Shown one piece after another: positions 1 to 5,251 of a stretch of DNA of 5,327 bases. The notes beneath the pieces were generated by a model, which saw nothing but the letters and a program-made list of their open reading frames with translations, did not search any database and had not been told where the DNA came from. Each line of letters begins with the position of its first letter. The first letter of the stretch is position 1. The translations under genes and the position numbers were made by a program. Source of the DNA: CAZDBA01 sp964503615 (GTDB taxonomy: Bacteria; Planctomycetota; Planctomycetia; Pirellulales; Pirellulaceae); NCBI GenBank assembly GCA_964503615.1, contig CAZDBA010000228.1, positions 1 to 5,327 of the forward strand, in the 5' to 3' direction.

Positions 1-604
1 AAATCTCGGTGTTGATAAACTTCGCGAAAAGAATGTCTTCGTGAGTCAACTCAACCCCTCGTTTTTTCAAATTCGCGTAGCTGTATGCCACGATGGAATG
101 CAACATCATCTGGCCGTCGGCTGGCATCACAGAAATGCACTTCTCAAAAAAAGCTTTGTGACGTTCTCTTGGGAAATGTTCAAACGCTGCGATACTGATG
201 ACGCGATCGACTTTTTCATCAAATTCTTCCCATCCTTGGACGCGAATCTCAACGTTTCCTGATCCTTCAGGAAGTCCCTTCATTTTTTCACGACAATAGG
301 CCGCTTGATCTTCGCTCAGAGTCAAACCGATAACATCCACGCCGTATTTTTCTGCCGCCCGATAGGCACAGGCACCCCAACCGCAACCGACTTCCAAAAG
401 CTGCTGGCCTGGTTTCAAATCGCACTTGGCCAACGACAGATCCAGTTTCGCATACTGAGATTCTTCCAGCGTCATGTCCTCTTTTTCAAAGTAGGAACAG
501 CTGTAAAGAAGCGTGGGATCCAGAAACAATTGAACTAAGTCTGTAGAGTGATCTTGATCGTAAACAGATTGGATTTCATCGTACAACGGTTGCAGGTCTA
601 CCAC
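1..604 (-). CDS. Cyclopropane-fatty-acid/mycolic-acid cyclopropane synthase family methyltransferase, N-terminal part (cut by window edge)
   Basis: Partial gene: 201 codons are visible and the C-terminus lies beyond base 1. The family transfers the methyl of S-adenosylmethionine onto double bonds of lipid acyl chains. Visible landmarks are LFLDPT (residues 26-31), YSCSYFEKEDMTLEE (34-48), the SAM-binding loop LLEVGCGWG (69-77), GLTLSEDQ (93-100), AAFEHF (139-144) and LHSI (168-171). C36, E142 and H169 match, by my recollection, the bicarbonate-binding Cys, Glu and His of M. tuberculosis CmaA1; the later Tyr and Cys are off-window. The N-terminus is short like mycobacterial CmaA/PcaA (about 290 aa) and lacks the extra N-terminal domain of E. 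coli Cfa. The start is GTG at 604: GAGG sits 7 bases upstream, and an in-frame TAA further upstream leaves no ATG. The YD-to-LFLDP stretch is about two residues longer than in the mycobacterial enzymes. The family is firm; the exact product (cyclopropane, methyl branch or other) is not. Confidence 0.88.
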   Translation of the reverse strand, partial: MVDLQPLYDEIQSVYDQDHSTDLVQLFLDPTLLYSCSYFEKEDMTLEESQYAKLDLSLAKCDLKPGQQLLEVGCGWGACAYRAAEKYGVDVIGLTLSEDQAAYCREKMKGLPEGSGNVEIRVQGWEEFDEKVDRVISIAAFEHFPRERHKAFFEKCISVMPADGQMMLHSIVAYSYANLKKRGVELTHEDILFAKFINTEI

Positions 605-709
605 TTTTAATCCTCGTGAAAAAAGGAAACGAAAGGTTTAATGAGATTTGGCGATGTCATCTTATCGAATTGTTGCCTGTCAATCAAAAAAATAAATCGA
701 GCTTTTGAG

Positions 710-774
710 GTAGCCAGAGTCGCAAAACTTCGGGCCGTGGTTCCGAAAGGCCTGAACTCTGGCGAGCCAGCTAC
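710..774. repeat. Palindromic intergenic element (planctomycete-style dispersed repeat, possible terminator)
   Basis: An imperfect palindrome lies between the asparaginase stop and the cyclopropane-synthase start. GCCAGAGT (713-720) is the exact reverse complement of ACTCTGGC (756-763). The ends GTAGC (710-714) and GCTAC (770-774) are also complementary, and the interior has TTCGG (729-733) facing CCGAA (743-747). There is no T-run after it on either strand, so it is not a textbook intrinsic terminator, though a stem of this strength at the 3' end of the asparaginase transcript could protect or end it. I recall similar GTAGCC..GAGTC..GGCTAC elements scattered in planctomycete intergenic DNA. 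The pairing is seen in the sequence; the multi-copy nature is inferred. Confidence 0.55.
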
Positions 775-788
775 GATGGTGTCGTAAC

Positions 789-1817
789 TTAGCGGTTTCC
801 GCCTTCGGGGCCGATCTTTTTATTTGACAGGTGCAAAGCCTCTACAACTTCTGACATTTCGGTTGTGGCGACACCGTACCTAAAGCCTTTGCTGGTCCCG
901 GCCGCGCCATACTCGCCTGCTTTATTGATGGCGATAAAGTTAATATCAAGATCGGAGATCGTCTTGTGCGGGTCCATCTCAGCAATGCGCTCAATGCACA
1001 ACTGGCAGGCTTCCGTGGGCGAAGCTCCGTTGCGCATAAACTCAACAACCAGGAACGATCCACAGAATCGCATCACGTTCTCGCCAACACCGGTTGCTCC
1101 AGCGGCTCCTGCCGCGTTGTCGACGTACAGACCGCTACCGATGATTGGGCTGTCGCCGACCCGACCTGGGATTTTGTAGGCCAAGCCGCTTGTGCTGCAT
1201 CCACCGAACAGGTTTCCTTCGGGGTCTACTCCTACCATCGCGATCGTGTCGTGATAGTCTTCATCAACCTTTCTCGTTTTTTCAGCCTGTTCTTTTTTCC
1301 ATTTTGCAAATCGCTGTTTTTGCTTGTCGGTCAACAGTTCCGTTGTTGGAAATCCTTTTTGGATTGCGAACCGTTTTGCATTCTCACCGACCAGCATCAC
1401 ATGACGGGTGTCCTCCATTACGCGGCGTGCCACAGAAATCGGATGCAAGATATCCTGGATGCCACCAACCGATCCGGCGTTGTGATCGGGGCCGGACATA
1501 ATACAGGCATCCAACTCGACAACTCCTTCGGCATTAGGAATTCCACCGATTCCTACCGAAGAGTTATTTGCGTCTGCCTCGACCAGTCCAATCCCTTTTT
1601 CGATGGCGTCTAAATAGCTGCCTCCTCCGCCTTGGGCTGTTTCCAAAGCCAACTCACAAGCTGGCTTGCCGAACGGCCAAGTTGCAATGAACGCTGGACG
1701 TACGGCAGGGTCGAGCGGTATTTGCGCACCAGAAACAGATGCTGTTGCCGCGCTTGCTGCTGCGCCAGCGGACAGGCCGGCGACTGTGGAGTGCTTGATA
1801 AAATTCCTGCGGTCCAT
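789..1817 (-). CDS. N4-(beta-N-acetylglucosaminyl)-L-asparaginase (glycosylasparaginase), Tat-exported Ntn-hydrolase
   Basis: A 342-residue precursor that cleaves the GlcNAc-asparagine bond left after N-glycoprotein breakdown. The family cuts itself before a threonine to give alpha and beta chains. The new N-terminal Thr here is T191, in YHDT (188-191). Other active-site residues match Flavobacterium (Elizabethkingia) meningosepticum glycosylasparaginase at a constant offset of 39: T209 (CSTSG), R219 and D222 (GRVGDSPIIG), T242 and G243 (ATGVGE); W47 is the probable counterpart of its Trp11. The N-terminus is a twin-arginine signal: RRNFIK at residues 3-8, then an Ala/Ser/Thr-rich hydrophobic stretch to about residue 30, so export as a folded protein is expected. 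A charged Lys/Glu linker (about 164-187) precedes the cleavage site, as is usual at the alpha-chain end. The start is the ATG at 1817, with AGGAG 7 bases upstream; a TTG at 1841 is less likely. The gene faces away from the protease gene and has its own leader. Confidence 0.93.
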   Translation of the reverse strand: MDRRNFIKHSTVAGLSAGAAASAATASVSGAQIPLDPAVRPAFIATWPFGKPACELALETAQGGGGSYLDAIEKGIGLVEADANNSSVGIGGIPNAEGVVELDACIMSGPDHNAGSVGGIQDILHPISVARRVMEDTRHVMLVGENAKRFAIQKGFPTTELLTDKQKQRFAKWKKEQAEKTRKVDEDYHDTIAMVGVDPEGNLFGGCSTSGLAYKIPGRVGDSPIIGSGLYVDNAAGAAGATGVGENVMRFCGSFLVVEFMRNGASPTEACQLCIERIAEMDPHKTISDLDINFIAINKAGEYGAAGTSKGFRYGVATTEMSEVVEALHLSNKKIGPEGGNR

Positions 1818-1910
1818 TTTTTTGCTCCTGATTTTGGCCAATCATTCGTTTTGCGCTAAAACCAATGTAGACGGTTCGTTGGCCGACGTAAAACTGCCAC
1901 CCGAAAATCT

Positions 1911-1943
1911 TAAAAAAAAGAACGGACCCGCTGTCGGGTTCGC
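1911..1943 (-). terminator. Intrinsic-terminator-like hairpin in the asparaginase leader region
   Basis: Read on the minus strand, ACCCG (1939-1935), loop ACAG and CGGGT (1930-1926) form a 5-bp stem. It extends past one A/C mismatch by G-C, C-G and G-U pairs, and is followed two bases later by eight T residues (1919-1912). It lies about 95 bases upstream of the asparaginase start codon. It could stop leftward antisense transcription coming from dapA across the protease gene, or act as an attenuator if the asparaginase promoter lies to its right. The hairpin and T-run are seen directly; the role is inferred. Confidence 0.55.
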
Positions 1944-1990
1944 CTTTGGAGTCGTTCGTAATCCTGGAAGCCAAGTGCTTTGCAAATCGG

Positions 1991-1996
1991 TATAAT
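1991..1996 (+). promoter_or_regulatory. -10 promoter element of the CPBP protease gene
   Basis: A perfect TATAAT sits 42 bases upstream of the chosen protease ATG (2039). No convincing -35 hexamer is seen 16-18 bases further upstream, so the promoter may be weak, activator-dependent or read by an unusual sigma factor. Transcription would start near 2002-2004 and give a leader of about 36 bases. This also argues against the longer reading frame opening at 1946, which would begin upstream of the promoter. Confidence 0.45.
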
Positions 1997-2038
1997 TTCG
2001 AGAGCAAGAAAGACAACTCACATAATGAACGCGAAAAA

Positions 2039-2671
2039 ATGAGTTTAGAGAAAACGAAGATGCTAGAGCTCGTTTTGCTGTTTGTTTTTCTTCCCGTGAT
2101 GACGCTTTTTCCGATGCACAGAGCAATAAAGGCAGGTCTTCTGCTCGTTGGAGTCGGGTACATCATCACTGTTTGTATCAAGCAGAAGATGTTTTCAAAA
2201 ACACTTCTCATGCAATGGAAAACAGAAACGTATTGGCGACCTGTCATCTGCAGGTTTCTAGCGCTTGCTATTTTTACGACGCTGCTGACGTGGTTCGTCG
2301 ATCCAAAAAATTTGTTCGCCCCCTTGCTGAAAAATCCGCTGCTGTGGATTTGCGTTGTATGTCTGTATTCCGCACTCTCTGTGATTCCTCAAGAGTTTTT
2401 GTACCGGACATTTTTTTTCGAGCGATTCAATTCGATTCTCAAAGACAAACGGCTACTTGTTTTTGTGAATGCCGTTCTGTTTAGTATAGCGCATTTGTTC
2501 TACCGGAACGTATTCGTTTTGGTGCTGACGTTTGCTGGAGGTGTTTTATTCGCGATCACTTATGATCGAACGAAATCACTCACGTTTACGTGTCTCGAAC
2601 ATGCGATCTATGGAAGCTGGCTATTTACTGTGGGAATGGGAGAAATGTTAGGATTTCCCATGCCGCAATAG
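2039..2671 (+). CDS. CPBP-family (CAAX/Abi-type) intramembrane glutamic protease
   Basis: A 210-residue, strongly hydrophobic protein with about six to seven likely membrane segments (roughly 9-26, 30-47, 69-88, 101-116, 139-156, 158-175 and 184-200). The CPBP/Rce1 motifs are present in order: QEFLYR (118-123; catalytic E119 and R123), FSIAH (148-152; H152) and a third-motif histidine, H188, in LEHAIYG. The first position of the usual EExxxR is Q. I recall PQE..YRTFFF as typical of a subfamily, so this is probably not inactivating. Bacterial members cleave membrane proteins or process peptides; the substrate here cannot be told. It is the only plus-strand gene, convergent with dapA and divergent from the asparaginase, so it is probably a single-gene transcript. 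The start is uncertain: ATG 2039 lacks a Shine-Dalgarno, and ATG 2060 (MLELVLL) is an alternative. The longer frame from 1946 adds 31 poorly structured residues. It looks AT-richer than its neighbours by eye. Confidence 0.8.
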   Translation: MSLEKTKMLELVLLFVFLPVMTLFPMHRAIKAGLLLVGVGYIITVCIKQKMFSKTLLMQWKTETYWRPVICRFLALAIFTTLLTWFVDPKNLFAPLLKNPLLWICVVCLYSALSVIPQEFLYRTFFFERFNSILKDKRLLVFVNAVLFSIAHLFYRNVFVLVLTFAGGVLFAITYDRTKSLTFTCLEHAIYGSWLFTVGMGEMLGFPMPQ

Positions 2672-2696
2672 CCAGCTTCTTTGGCCGGATGTTTTT
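2671..2696 (+). terminator. Weak possible terminator between convergent protease and dapA genes
   Basis: GCCAG (2671-2675) can pair with TTGGC (2681-2685) around a 5-base loop, one pair being G-U. Five T residues follow at 2692-2696, after a 6-base gap. The hairpin is short and starts on the last base of the protease stop codon, so this is only a candidate. Nothing better is seen in the 50 bases separating the two converging genes. Confidence 0.22.
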
Positions 2697-2721
2697 GGTG
2701 CTTCCGTTGTGAACGTCGGGA

Positions 2722-3621
2722 TTAAACCGTAACGCCTGACAAACCGTAAGCTTGTAGAGTCGCTTTAAGTGAGTCTGACTGTTCCGAAGTCAGCGGTACC
2801 ATCGGCAACCGCAGTTCTCCGGTGTCCCGTCCCATCTCAGCCATTGCCGCTTTGATAGGGCCTGGGTTGGAAGCCAAGCCAAGCAAATCGCGGCAGAGCG
2901 GAAACAGTTTGTGGTGCATCTCCTGTGCGCTTTCCAAATCGCCTTCTTTGAAAAAGTTCAACAGTGAGATCATATCTTTCGGCACAAGGTTGCCCACAAC
3001 AGAGACAACGCCTTCGCCACCAATCGAAAGTAGCGGAAGAGTCATCGTATCGTCACCGCTCAGCACGGTCAGGTCGGTCAGTGACAAAACCTGTGAAGCT
3101 TGATCGACTGAGCCGGTGGCTTCTTTGACCATCGTTACGTTTTTGAATTCAGCGATGCGGGCGATCGTTTCCGGTTCGATGTTCTTGCCGGTTCGTCCGG
3201 GGATGTTGTAAACACAAATTGGCAACGAGGTCGCTTCTGAAATCGCTTTGTAGTGTTGGTACATACCCTCTTGCGTCGGACGGTTGTAGTAAGGTGCGAC
3301 TTGAAGCGTTGCGTCCGCGCCTTCGCGTTCAGCCCATTGAGTCAAACTGATTGCCTCTGCCGTCGCATTGGAACCGGTACCCGCCATGACTTTGGCACGA
3401 CCGTCTACCATTCGGATCACTTCACCAATAACGGCTTCGTGCTCTGCGTGGGTAAGCGTTGGAGACTCACCTGTGGTTCCAACTGGTACCAAGCAGTTGG
3501 TGCCCGCTTCGATCTGGAACTCAACCTGTTCCTTCAAAGCGTCTTTATCAAGTTGCCCATCTTTGAAAGGGGTAACGATAGCAACAGACAACCCTGAAAA
3601 ATCAGATCCTCTACGAGTCAT
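2722..3621 (-). CDS. dapA: 4-Hydroxy-tetrahydrodipicolinate synthase (DapA)
   Basis: A 299-residue cytoplasmic enzyme that condenses pyruvate with aspartate-4-semialdehyde, the first committed step to diaminopimelate and lysine. It is a class I aldolase-type TIM barrel. All key residues sit five positions after E. coli DapA numbering: T49/T50 in PVGTTGES (46-53), Y112 in PYYNRP (110-115), Y138 and R143 in YNIPGRTG (138-145), and the Schiff-base lysine K166 in VKEATG (165-170). The SGDD loop (188-191) and GGEGVVSVVGN (201-211) are also typical. Length is normal (E. coli 292). The start is the ATG at 3621, with AGGAG exactly 7 bases upstream. It follows pdxJ on the same strand after a 217-base gap rich in inverted repeats, so it may have its own promoter or leader control. 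It converges with the protease gene 50 bases away. N-acetylneuraminate lyase or another family paralogue is less likely given the full DapA motif set. Confidence 0.96.
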   Translation of the reverse strand: MTRRGSDFSGLSVAIVTPFKDGQLDKDALKEQVEFQIEAGTNCLVPVGTTGESPTLTHAEHEAVIGEVIRMVDGRAKVMAGTGSNATAEAISLTQWAEREGADATLQVAPYYNRPTQEGMYQHYKAISEATSLPICVYNIPGRTGKNIEPETIARIAEFKNVTMVKEATGSVDQASQVLSLTDLTVLSGDDTMTLPLLSIGGEGVVSVVGNLVPKDMISLLNFFKEGDLESAQEMHHKLFPLCRDLLGLASNPGPIKAAMAEMGRDTGELRLPMVPLTSEQSDSLKATLQAYGLSGVTV

Positions 3622-3728
3622 TTCAATTCTCCTGAAATATTTGCGGCCGAAATGGCCAGTTAAAAAGCAACATGCTACGACCGAATCTTACCCTCGGTAC
3701 GAGAAAAAACTAGGAGCAAAAGCCAGAG

Positions 3729-3746
3729 CCCTCTCCGGGAAGAGGG
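3729..3746. repeat. GC-rich hairpin upstream of dapA
   Basis: CCCTCT (3729-3734) and AGAGGG (3741-3746) form a perfect 6-bp stem around a 6-base loop. On the minus strand it lies about 93 bases after the pdxJ stop and about 108 bases before the dapA start. The T-runs after it are poor (CTTTTG directly after, and six T at 3708-3703 about 20 bases on), so termination is possible but not convincing. Its GGG also takes part in two other possible helices. Confidence 0.4.
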
Positions 3747-3835
3747 AATTCTGCCGAATCCCACTAAGGGCGAACGCTTGGAGAGTTCTGAGAAACCTTG
3801 CGGATTAAATCGCCCTCGTCCCTAGCAGAATACCC
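3744..3835 (-). other. 92-base nested fold-back (candidate structured RNA or MITE-like repeat) between pdxJ and dapA
   Basis: Three nested helices can be drawn. Outer: GGGAATTCTGC (3744-3754) against GCAGAATACCC (3825-3835), 10 of 11 pairs. Middle: AGGGCGA (3767-3773) against TCGCCCT (3810-3816), 7 of 7. Inner: CGC/GCG (3775-3777 with 3800-3802), a TT/TT internal loop, then GG/CC (3780-3781 with 3796-3797). The two sides of the outer internal loop carry similar rather than complementary sequence (CG..TCCC..TA on both). The strand is given as minus because it would be transcribed as pdxJ 3' UTR or dapA leader. It fits no riboswitch I know, including the lysine riboswitch. It begins three bases after the pdxJ stop codon. 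A dispersed planctomycete repeat is equally possible. Confidence 0.45.
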
Positions 3836-3838
3836 TGT

Positions 3839-4552
3839 TTAGCTCACAAGCCGTTTCATCTCGCGGACCGCATTTTCAAAGCCAACGAATACGCTTCGTG
3901 AAACGATACTATGTCCGATATTCAATTCCCGCATTCCCGGGATTTTGGCGATCGGAACGACGTTGTGATAGTTCAATCCGTGTCCGGCATCCAGCAGAAG
4001 TTCTCTTTCCAGCACCATGCGGGCTCCTTGCTCAATCGCAATCAGCTCCTGCTCGACGGCCAAGTCGCCTTTTGCATTCGCGTAGGCACCTGTGTGAAGT
4101 TCTACACCATGGGCGCCGGTCGCTAGTGTGGCTTCGATCTGCGCTTCGACTGGGTCGATAAATAACGTAACCATGATGTCCTGTTCCAGCAGTTGAGCCA
4201 CTGACGAGCGGACTCGGTCCAAGTTTCCCGCGACATCCATACCGCCCTCGGTCGTGACCTCTTCCCGCTTTTCCGGCACTAAGCAAACTTGTTCCGGCTT
4301 GGTCTTACAAGCCAACGCGATCATTTCGTCGACGCAGGCGCATTCCAGGTTCATTTTGGTCGCGATCGTTTCTCGCAACAGACGCACATCACGATCCTGA
4401 ATATGACGACGATCTTCGCGAAGGTGTACTGTGATCTGATCAGCACCCGCCATTTCAGCGATACCGGCGGCAATGATCGGGTCGGGTTCATAAGTTCGAC
4501 GAGCTTGTCGAACGGTTGCGATGTGGTCGATGTTTACGCCAAGTCCTGCCAC
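3839..4552 (-). CDS. pdxJ: Pyridoxine 5'-phosphate synthase (PdxJ)
   Basis: A 237-residue cytoplasmic TIM-barrel enzyme that joins 1-deoxy-D-xylulose 5-phosphate and 3-amino-1-hydroxyacetone 1-phosphate to make pyridoxine 5'-phosphate, the last ring-forming step of the DXP-dependent vitamin B6 pathway. Motifs run through the whole length: LGVNIDHIATVR (4-15), ITVHLREDRRHI (40-51), MNLE (67-70), LVPEKREEVTTEGG (91-104), ELHTGAYA (151-158), DAGHGLNYHNV (188-198) and ELNIGHSI (209-216). H43, E70 and H191 correspond to the E. coli active-site His45, Glu72 and His193. Length is normal (E. coli 243). The start is GTG at 4552: AGGAG lies 9 bases upstream, and an in-frame TGA just upstream leaves no other start. 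It follows trpG by 69 bases on the same strand and is probably co-transcribed. Presence of PdxJ implies the DXP route to PLP rather than PdxS/PdxT. Confidence 0.97.
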   Translation of the reverse strand: MAGLGVNIDHIATVRQARRTYEPDPIIAAGIAEMAGADQITVHLREDRRHIQDRDVRLLRETIATKMNLECACVDEMIALACKTKPEQVCLVPEKREEVTTEGGMDVAGNLDRVRSSVAQLLEQDIMVTLFIDPVEAQIEATLATGAHGVELHTGAYANAKGDLAVEQELIAIEQGARMVLERELLLDAGHGLNYHNVVPIAKIPGMRELNIGHSIVSRSVFVGFENAVREMKRLVS

Positions 4553-4576
4553 TTGATCGTTCTCCTGTAATTGTCA

Positions 4577-4596
4577 GTCTCGTTTTACGTTGAGAC
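4577..4596 (-). other. Small hairpin in the trpG-pdxJ gap
   Basis: GTCTC (4577-4581) and GAGAC (4592-4596) form a 5-bp stem around a 10-base loop, lying just before the pdxJ ribosome-binding site in the minus direction. No T-run follows it on the minus strand, so it is not a terminator. It may be chance, or a processing or stability element in a trpG-pdxJ transcript. Nothing else is visible in these 69 bases. Confidence 0.25.
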
Positions 4597-4621
4597 AGAA
4601 GTTTGATTTTTTGTTGTGAAT

Positions 4622-5251
4622 TCAAACGAGCGCGTTGGTTGAAGTTTTACCAGCTTTCGTCCCGTTAGGTAGGTCGCGTTTACAACCCGCGATCTCCAGG
4701 AAATTCGCCAGTATCTTATAACCATGCTCCGTCAAAATCGACTCCGGATGAAATTGGACTCCAACCACGGGCCATTCACGATGAGACACCGCCATCAAGA
4801 TTCCTTCGTTGGTTTTCGCGGTAACTTGTAGACAATCGGGCAAACTACTGGGTTCGGCGATCAACGAATGATAACGGCCCACGGTCAGTGGAGTTGGAAT
4901 GCCAGTAAAGATATCTGATTGGTCGTGTTCAATTTGAGTGCTACGACCATGGATCGGCTCGTTCGCACAAACGACATTTCCGCCAAAGACTTGCACGATT
5001 GCTTGATGTCCCAAGCATACCCCCAGTATCGGAATCGTACCTGCGAACCGTTTGACTACCTCGAGCGAAATTCCGGCTTGGTCTGGCGTGCAAGGGCCTG
5101 GCGAGATTACGATCGCATCCGGTTTGATTTTCGAGATTGCGTCGGTGTCGATTTGGTCGTTTCGGTAGACCACTGTCTCGCTACCCAACTGCCGAAAATA
5201 CCTTGCCAGGTTGTGGACAAAGCTGTCGTAATTGTCGATCACTAAAATCAT
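4622..5251 (-). CDS. trpG: Anthranilate synthase / aminodeoxychorismate synthase glutamine amidotransferase subunit (TrpG/PabA)
   Basis: A 209-residue class I (triad) glutamine amidotransferase that releases ammonia from glutamine for the chorismate-aminating large subunit. Motifs: ILVIDNYDSFVHNLA (2-16), SPGPCTPDQAGIS (50-62), the nucleophile elbow GVCLGHQ (77-83; C79), HGRS (101-104), GRYHSL (125-130) and FHPES (167-171; H168 and E170 complete the triad). The start is the ATG at 5251, with GGAG 8 bases upstream; it overlaps the TGA of the upstream large-subunit gene (ATGA), so the two are probably translationally coupled and made in equal amounts. A frame opening at 5302 would only add 17 residues lying inside the upstream gene. 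The C-terminus carries about 20 extra polar residues after the expected end of the domain (near residue 189). Sequence alone does not separate TrpG from PabA; one subunit serves both pathways in some bacteria. Confidence 0.93.
   Translation of the reverse strand: MILVIDNYDSFVHNLARYFRQLGSETVVYRNDQIDTDAISKIKPDAIVISPGPCTPDQAGISLEVVKRFAGTIPILGVCLGHQAIVQVFGGNVVCANEPIHGRSTQIEHDQSDIFTGIPTPLTVGRYHSLIAEPSSLPDCLQVTAKTNEGILMAVSHREWPVVGVQFHPESILTEHGYKILANFLEIAGCKRDLPNGTKAGKTSTNALV

Noticed and set aside
41..538. Plus-strand open frames of 73 and 77 codons at the left end
   Set aside because: They are shadows of the cyclopropane-synthase gene on the minus strand, which explains every conserved motif in this stretch.
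659..683. TTGACA on the minus strand (683-678) as a promoter for the cyclopropane-synthase gene
   Set aside because: The -35 hexamer is perfect, but the best -10 (TAAGAT, 664-659) is only 13 bases away and nothing suitable lies at 16-18, so I do not call a promoter.
966..1613. 215-codon plus-strand open frame
   Set aside because: It lies wholly antisense to the asparaginase gene, whose catalytic motifs and ribosome-binding site are clear. The translated product is Cys/Phe/His-rich with no family pattern.
1818..1841. Longer asparaginase N-terminus starting at TTG 1841
   Set aside because: The AGGAG ribosome-binding site lies inside this extension and is ideally placed for the ATG at 1817, and the Tat motif normally sits right at the N-terminus.
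1946..2038. Longer protease N-terminus from ATG 1946
   Set aside because: It would start upstream of the TATAAT element and add residues without hydrophobic or family character.
1654..2247. 197-codon minus-strand open frame spanning the protease and asparaginase starts
   Set aside because: It runs antisense to the protease gene and out of frame with the asparaginase gene, crosses the terminator-like hairpin, and gives no recognisable protein.
3368..3808. 146-codon plus-strand open frame over the dapA start and the following gap
   Set aside because: It is antisense to conserved dapA codons and continues through an inverted-repeat region; no ribosome-binding site or family signal was seen.
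3622..3838. Lysine riboswitch in front of dapA
   Set aside because: The gap is long enough and structured, but I cannot find the conserved lysine-riboswitch core or a terminator in the right place.
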